Below the pieces are notes generated by a model. That model was not told the DNA's origin. It saw nothing but the letters and a program-made list of their open reading frames with translations, and did not search any database. Below, in pieces: positions 58,949-64,000 of a stretch of DNA of 64,000 nucleotides (positions are counted from its first letter, which is position 1; the number at the start of each line of letters is the position of its first letter). The translations under genes and the position numbers were made by a program. Source of the stretch: Gilliamella sp. wkB7 (lineage in GTDB: Bacteria > Pseudomonadota > Gammaproteobacteria > Enterobacterales > Orbaceae); assembly GCF_001693435.1 (NCBI RefSeq), contig NZ_CM004509.1, positions 1,116,001 to 1,180,000 of the forward strand. Reading direction: 5' to 3'.

Positions 58949-61642
58949 TTAATTTACAATTGTTACTTGCAATTTAAAGCCTTGATCCCCCGCACATGCT
59001 AATGGTGAAGGTATAACCGAAGGTTGTAAATCCAAATGAGCAGGTGCATCGGCAACAACATTAATACCTTTACCTGCTGTTGCATAACTCAACGTTCTCT
59101 TACTTCTTATCTTGTAATCTGCATTAGGCCCCATAGCAACGTTAAACCATGGACCATTTGGATTTTCTACATAACTTGGTAATGGAGAGGTTGCGGCACT
59201 ACCAGGACAAGCTTGTTCATTGGAACCAACAAGTGACCAAACAACAAATGGATCCTTAAGTTCCTGACCATTAACATCATAGCCCTTCACATAATATTGA
59301 GTATCAACTTTCCATTCTTTAATAGCATTTGGATCAAATTGTAGTGAGTTACCTGTGCTTGTAGCTACTAATACACCACCTTCTTGGTAAACTTTAATGG
59401 TATTAGCTTGCCCCCCCGTAAAATCAACGGTAGCTTTATTAAAAGAAGTACCAAATCTATCAATGGTAATTGCAAAATCTACAGCACCAGCAAGATTAGA
59501 AGCAACATCCAAAATGTAGCTATCACCTACTACTTCAATATTAGCAGCCGTTGCAGCATTAGAAGATACTTTTTGTCCCATCTTAACTTTTTCAAAACCT
59601 TTTACAATGACACAAGGTTCTTGCGATGGACAGGCATTCACATTACCCGACGTACCGTCAATTAAAGCTACTTTTTTACCATTGCTTGTAGCTGACCATC
59701 CTTTTAATACTGACGCAAAATTATCAGGTATACTATTCATTACTTCTTCATCACTAAAACCTTCTACATCGTTTTCAGAGGTAATAGAACCGATGTCTAC
59801 TTTAGGTTTAACTAATGTAGCAAAAATAGTAATTGCACTTTGACCATCCGCAGGTCTATTAGCCATTGAAGCCTTATTTCCGTTTTCATCTATTACCCAA
59901 ACCCCAACTTTACGCGTATTTAGATTTGGTAATACTTCAAATGAAATCGAGTTAGATGTTGCAGATTTACCTTTTTCGTCAGTAACTGTTACGGCCAACG
60001 TATATTTACCCTTCGTACTTACAGGACGACGTTGACCATTAGAATCAACATAATTAGGTGCTACAATTTTCCAATTGTTAATATTGGTATGAGGCGTTAA
60101 CCAGTTAGAAGAATTACATGTTCCTGTTGCAAAACAAAAGAATCCTCCCCCCGCATCAATTTCCATCATATCACCAGACCATGAGACACTGCGTATACCT
60201 TTAGCATTATGAACGCCAATGCTGACATCATAAGTCTCACCTTCCAATAATTGCAGTGATTCAAGCCCTAAATCAACACTCATTTTCTTTTCTTTATATT
60301 CAAGAACAATGTAATTATTACGATCAACAAGATCATAACGACTACCTTTAACTGAACGAGCTGCTTGAACCATATCGGGATCTAACTGATCTTTTAAAGG
60401 CATTCCGATACGGTAGTTCATGGTCAATTCAGCTTTAGTTTCTTTATTACTATCTTGACCCCGTTTATGTTCAGCTTTAACCGTAAATAGAGGGACTGGC
60501 GTATAATCAATACTCGCAGTTACAGCCCTAGGATCCTTTTGTAGATTATCTTTACCAAATAATGCCACTTTATCACCATAGTATTGTTCATACATCAATG
60601 AACCACCTAAATGTGGATATTGTGGTAAGTATCCTTGAAAACGAACATCAAAACCTCTTGCTGCACGTTCTAAATAATCATCAAAATCTCTTGAATTTTT
60701 CCAATCAGATAATGGGTGATAATAGTTAATGGCAAACTTCATATAGTCTGTCCAAGCTTCAGCACCAATACCTAAACGGTTATGAGAGCGTTGAAAATCG
60801 TGGTCTAAAAATACGTTATAACCTAATAACCATGTTTTATCAGCTACATCCCAACGTTGCCCAATACCAAAGTTACCAATACGTCGATTATGCTCATATT
60901 CTTGAAACGATAATTGAGTAAAGATCAAAGTATCTTCGGTGTCGTACCATGGACTAAATAATTTGGCATTGATATTGTTAAATGAACCAGTATCACTTAA
61001 ATCAAACTGTAATTGCGCTGTACCAAACTGTCCCAAAAAATCTTGTGCTGCACCTTTTAATGGATCAACAACTTGGTTTCTTACACCATTACGTACATAA
61101 TTTTCGGCATAATCTTTTGCTTTATTTTTTACATGCCCAGCAATGCCACCATTATCAGAAGAGGTGATTTGTTTCCAATCTTGAGTAGCTAAAGTCTGTA
61201 AAGTTGATGCAACTTGACTTGCTAAAGCATCTTTATCAGCTTTAACGTCATAATTATCATCAGAACCTAACTTAGGCAAATTAGCATATTTATCTTGACT
61301 ATCAGAATCTGATTTTTTCAATGTAGGTAATATTGGAGAATTCTCAGGGAGAACCAAACGCTCTCCAACTTCTACCATATCTTTTTTGTCATAACGCCCA
61401 GCATTCATCTCTCTCAATTCAGAAACAGAGATGCCACTTAAAAGTGCTATTTGATATAGGCTACGTTGTTGGTTATTAACCATTTCACGAACCTTCATAC
61501 CATTTTTTAACTCGATCACTTTATTACTATCAACTGCTGTTACTGTTTCAGAAACAGTATTATCGACTGCCCAACTCATTTGGCAGCCTAAAGCCATGAT
61601 AACTAGTGTAGAGATAACTTTTAAATTAAGATTATTTCTCAT
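58949..61642 (-). CDS. Intimin/SinH-type inverse autotransporter adhesin
   Basis: This 897-residue outer-membrane surface protein has, in order, a signal peptide ending near SWAVD and a periplasmic LysM domain (about residues 55-100, SLYQIALLSGISVSELREMN) that binds peptidoglycan. A 12-strand inverse-autotransporter barrel follows (about residues 205-445; landmarks FSPWYDTEDTLIFTQL, GIGQRW, LGYNVFLDHDF, NRLGIGAEAW, ARGFDVRFQGYLPQYPHLGG and VDRNNYIVLEYKEK). The remainder is a passenger of Ig-like domains (about residues 455-890) with several cysteine pairs. The passenger is short compared with intimin or invasin, as in SinH/YchO/ZirT. AAGGAA precedes the start. Likely role: host or cell contact in a gut environment. 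Confidence 0.88.
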   Translation of the reverse strand: MRNNLNLKVISTLVIMALGCQMSWAVDNTVSETVTAVDSNKVIELKNGMKVREMVNNQQRSLYQIALLSGISVSELREMNAGRYDKKDMVEVGERLVLPENSPILPTLKKSDSDSQDKYANLPKLGSDDNYDVKADKDALASQVASTLQTLATQDWKQITSSDNGGIAGHVKNKAKDYAENYVRNGVRNQVVDPLKGAAQDFLGQFGTAQLQFDLSDTGSFNNINAKLFSPWYDTEDTLIFTQLSFQEYEHNRRIGNFGIGQRWDVADKTWLLGYNVFLDHDFQRSHNRLGIGAEAWTDYMKFAINYYHPLSDWKNSRDFDDYLERAARGFDVRFQGYLPQYPHLGGSLMYEQYYGDKVALFGKDNLQKDPRAVTASIDYTPVPLFTVKAEHKRGQDSNKETKAELTMNYRIGMPLKDQLDPDMVQAARSVKGSRYDLVDRNNYIVLEYKEKKMSVDLGLESLQLLEGETYDVSIGVHNAKGIRSVSWSGDMMEIDAGGGFFCFATGTCNSSNWLTPHTNINNWKIVAPNYVDSNGQRRPVSTKGKYTLAVTVTDEKGKSATSNSISFEVLPNLNTRKVGVWVIDENGNKASMANRPADGQSAITIFATLVKPKVDIGSITSENDVEGFSDEEVMNSIPDNFASVLKGWSATSNGKKVALIDGTSGNVNACPSQEPCVIVKGFEKVKMGQKVSSNAATAANIEVVGDSYILDVASNLAGAVDFAITIDRFGTSFNKATVDFTGGQANTIKVYQEGGVLVATSTGNSLQFDPNAIKEWKVDTQYYVKGYDVNGQELKDPFVVWSLVGSNEQACPGSAATSPLPSYVENPNGPWFNVAMGPNADYKIRSKRTLSYATAGKGINVVADAPAHLDLQPSVIPSPLACAGDQGFKLQVTIVN

Positions 61643-62115
61643 CTTAATTATTCCTTATATTTCACCGACACAATGCTACGCAGTAACAAGTTCTTTTTAT
61701 TTGTTAATGAAGCCATCTATCATTAAATTTTTATTATCAATTTGTTCTGATAAAAAATGCTTCAAATTTGTTTTCTTTCCATGTTTTTTTTTAAGGATTT
61801 TAAAATTATTTAAAACCCTTTATACAGAAAAGATGATATTACAAAATTGTCATAAATCAAAATAAATTTACATCTTTTTTGATTAATTTTTGTAAACAAA
61901 TATAATTTTGTTATTTTTCATATAGTTAAATAAAAATAAGAATAGTATGATTTTAGTAAACTAATTGTTCGACTTAGTAAACATTGTAATAACTAATTTA
62001 AAATTACTTTATTGTTATAATTAGGAGTGTGTAACAAATTGATTGGATGAAAAAAACAGACAAACCGTATAATAATTCATCTGTTTTTAACATTTTTTTC
62101 ATTTTAGATGATTTT
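61643..62115. other. Intergenic region between purF and the adhesin gene
   Basis: This gap of 473 very AT-rich bases contains the purF terminator and presumably a long promoter or regulatory region of the adhesin gene. Short open frames inside it are not supported by ribosome binding sites or composition. Confidence 0.5.
62052..62088 (-). terminator. Terminator of purF
   Basis: AAAAACAGA (62052-62060) pairs with TCTGTTTTT (62080-62088) over a 19-base loop; the minus strand continues with T/C-rich sequence. It is 28 bases after the purF stop. Confidence 0.6.
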
Positions 62116-63633
62116 TTATTGACCTTCATTATAAATTTCTAGATTTTCTGATTCTTTAGTTGGTGTTAACTTAATCTTATCGCTTCTGTTTATTTCTAGC
62201 GAAGACAAATAATTATCATCAATACCGTCAGTAATATATTTCCCATTAAAAACAGAACACTCCAAATGTGTTATGCTTGGATTTAGGATTTTAATTGAAT
62301 CAATTAAATCAGAAAGATTTTGAAAAATAAGTTTATCAGCACCGATATCTTTAGCTATTTCATCAACTGTTCGATTATAAGCAATCAGTTCGCTCGCAAT
62401 GGGCATATCAATACCGTAAACATTAGGATACCTGATTTCTGGTGCGGCAGAAGCTAAATAAATTTTCTTCGCGCCACACGAACGAACCATTTCAAGAATC
62501 TTTTCAGATGTAGTGCCTCTGACGATTGAATCATCAACTAAAAGAACATTTTTACCTTCAAATTCAATACGATTTGCATTGAGTTTTCTTCTAACGGAAA
62601 GTTTACGCGCAGTTTGTCCGGGCATAATGAATGTTCGCCCAACATAACGATTTTTAACAAATCCTTGTCGATAAGGCTTATTTAATATTCTTGCAATTTC
62701 AAGCGCAGCATCACACGATGTCTCTGGAATCGGTATGACAACATCAATATCAACATCCTTCCATTCTTTTGCTATTTTTTGCCCTAATTTTTGTCCCATT
62801 AAAATGCGAGATTGATAAACAGATACACCATTCATCAACGAATCCGGTCTTGCAAAATAAACATATTCAAAAATACATGGATAATATTGAGGATTATCTG
62901 AACATTGCTGTGAATATAATTGCCCATCTTGAGTGATATAAATCGCTTCGCCAGGTTCAACATCACGCATAAACTCAAAATCAAGAATATCTAATGCCAC
63001 ACTTTCTGAGGCAACCATATATTCAATTTTTTGATTTTCCAAAACTCTTCTACCAATAACTAACGGACGGATTCCATAAGGATCTCGAAAAGCAACCAAA
63101 CCATGTCCTATAATCATTGCTACACAAGCATAGGCGCCCTTAATAATCGTATGTACATTATGAATTGCGGTAAAAATATTATCTGGGCTAAGAGGGTAAG
63201 TTGGAAATTTATCGAGTTCGCTGGCAAAAATGTTAAGTAAAACTTCTGAATCGGAATTAGTGTTGATATGACGCCTAGCTAACTCAAAAACTTTATTACG
63301 CAATTTATCGGTATTAGTTAAATTACCATTATGAGCAAGAGCGATACCATAAGGTGAATTGACATAAAAGGGTTGTGCTTCCGATGGACTGGAGCTTCCG
63401 GCTGTCGGATAACGTATATGACCAATGCCTAAATTACCTTGTAGACGCTGCATATGATGTTCTTGGAATACATCTTTAACTAGACCATTAGCTTTTCGCA
63501 TACGAAAGCGATTTTGATCATCAATTGTAACAATACCTGCAGCATCTTGTCCTCGATGTTGCAACACAGTCAATGCATCATAAATTGATTGGTTGACCGT
63601 ACTACTTCCTACAATACCTACAACACCACACAT
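62116..63633 (-). CDS. purF: Amidophosphoribosyltransferase PurF
   Basis: PurF (505 residues, same as E. coli) catalyses the first committed step of purine synthesis, making phosphoribosylamine from PRPP and glutamine. Cys2 in MCGVVGIVG is the glutaminase nucleophile. The N-terminal Ntn domain ([34 protein letters not shown]) precedes the PRPP-binding loop [13 protein letters not shown]. It is 19 bases after cvpA, the usual partner. The family is usually repressed by PurR; no site was identified because the promoter lies upstream of cvpA, outside the window. Confidence 0.98.
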   Translation of the reverse strand: MCGVVGIVGSSTVNQSIYDALTVLQHRGQDAAGIVTIDDQNRFRMRKANGLVKDVFQEHHMQRLQGNLGIGHIRYPTAGSSSPSEAQPFYVNSPYGIALAHNGNLTNTDKLRNKVFELARRHINTNSDSEVLLNIFASELDKFPTYPLSPDNIFTAIHNVHTIIKGAYACVAMIIGHGLVAFRDPYGIRPLVIGRRVLENQKIEYMVASESVALDILDFEFMRDVEPGEAIYITQDGQLYSQQCSDNPQYYPCIFEYVYFARPDSLMNGVSVYQSRILMGQKLGQKIAKEWKDVDIDVVIPIPETSCDAALEIARILNKPYRQGFVKNRYVGRTFIMPGQTARKLSVRRKLNANRIEFEGKNVLLVDDSIVRGTTSEKILEMVRSCGAKKIYLASAAPEIRYPNVYGIDMPIASELIAYNRTVDEIAKDIGADKLIFQNLSDLIDSIKILNPSITHLECSVFNGKYITDGIDDNYLSSLEINRSDKIKLTPTKESENLEIYNEGQ

Positions 63634-63651
63634 ATAATGACTACCTCAAGC

Positions 63652-64000
63652 TTACTGAACTAAAAAAGATGATGAATGTTGGATATAATCAAAAAACCAA
63701 CGAATAATAAAATGAAAATGAGGAATAAGCTGTGAATTGGTCCAATAAGGTGATTTTGATAATGGCGTAAAGGTATCAATGAAAAAGAGTAATGCTGCAA
63801 CAACTAAAATACCGCGCAAGATTCCAAAGCAGATACCTAAAACTCGGTCAGTGCCGGATAAGCCAGTTTTTTGAACTAATTGACCAATAACATAAGAAAC
63901 AACAGAGCATACTAATAATGTAGCAAAAAAAAGTATAGTAATTGCTACTGCAATACGAATGATATCGCTATCAAAGTAGGTCAAGTATGGAGTGATATAA
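63652..64000 (-). CDS. cvpA: CvpA membrane protein, 5' end outside window
   Basis: This is the C-terminal 115 codons of CvpA, an inner-membrane protein first linked to colicin V production and later to bile-salt and envelope tolerance. The segment VSYVIGQLVQKTGLSGTDRVLG and the C-terminal SQLIPHFHFIIRWFFDYIQHSSSFL match E. coli CvpA closely. The frame stays open to the window edge (the codons before Leu at 63984 continue the alignment), so TTG 63984 is not the start; about 45 residues are missing. Confidence 0.93.
   Translation of the reverse strand, partial: YITPYLTYFDSDIIRIAVAITILFFATLLVCSVVSYVIGQLVQKTGLSGTDRVLGICFGILRGILVVAALLFFIDTFTPLSKSPYWTNSQLIPHFHFIIRWFFDYIQHSSSFLVQ

Noticed and set aside
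61596..61865. 89-codon plus-strand frame overlapping the adhesin start region
   Set aside because: Begins antisense to the adhesin signal peptide, AT-rich hydrophobic composition, no ribosome binding site.
63652..63984. TTG at 63984 as the start of CvpA
   Set aside because: The alignment to CvpA continues upstream to the window edge, so the gene is simply cut off.
1..64000. CRISPR arrays, tRNA or rRNA genes, insertion sequences
   Set aside because: No regularly spaced repeats, cloverleaf-like GC-rich stretches or transposase-like frames were found by reading the window.

Overview
The window is AT-rich gammaproteobacterial chromosome. Gene content (mukFEB, fabR, oxyR, crp, pntAB, the tig-clpPX-lon-ppiD cluster, purF-cvpA) and protein similarity to Enterobacterales, combined with low GC and broken-up enterobacterial gene orders, suggest a member of the Orbaceae (Gilliamella or a relative from an insect gut). 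The family assignment is inference from gene content and composition; no rRNA gene is present.

Left part, about 1-19200, is mostly accessory. It holds a small exported protein of unknown function, and a MerR-type regulator divergent from a LepA/EF4 homologue whose promoter carries a MerR-type palindrome. Next is a bacteriocin-type export locus on the minus strand: a C39-peptidase ABC exporter, an HlyD adaptor and two paralogous short Gly/Ala-rich peptides with double-glycine-type leaders, each in its own repeated promoter-gene-terminator cassette. The mukFEB condensin operon follows, then an exported DUF4198-like protein with a clear Fur box on its promoter. Last is a decayed nucleoside-use operon in which a ribokinase and a nucleoside hydrolase are pseudogenes while the MFS transporter is intact.

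Middle part, about 19700-41400, is core. It contains pntAB (transhydrogenase), a secreted alpha/beta hydrolase, oxyR-fabR overlapping, and pcnB, which appears to start at a rare ATT codon as in E. coli. An envelope and ribosome cluster lptD-surA-rsmA-apaH follows, lacking the pdxA and apaG found there in E. coli. Then come sppA, a PbgA/YejM-like membrane sulfatase-fold protein, a YbhL-type BAX-inhibitor protein, moaCDE, priA and a ComEA-like helix-hairpin-helix protein.

Right part, about 41500-64000, joins several conserved operons, all on the minus strand. They are tig-clpP-clpX-lon-ppiD (protein quality control, with a sigma-32-like promoter at lon), uppS-cdsA-rseP-bamA-skp-lpxD (outer-membrane biogenesis), yheU and crp, an intimin/SinH-type inverse autotransporter with an exported SinI-like partner, and cvpA-purF cut by the window edge. 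Many genes serve the cell envelope: LPS (lptD, lpxD, pbgA), outer-membrane proteins (bamA, surA, skp, ppiD, rseP), lipid precursors (cdsA, uppS, fabR) and surface adhesion. No tRNA, rRNA, CRISPR array or intact insertion sequence was seen.
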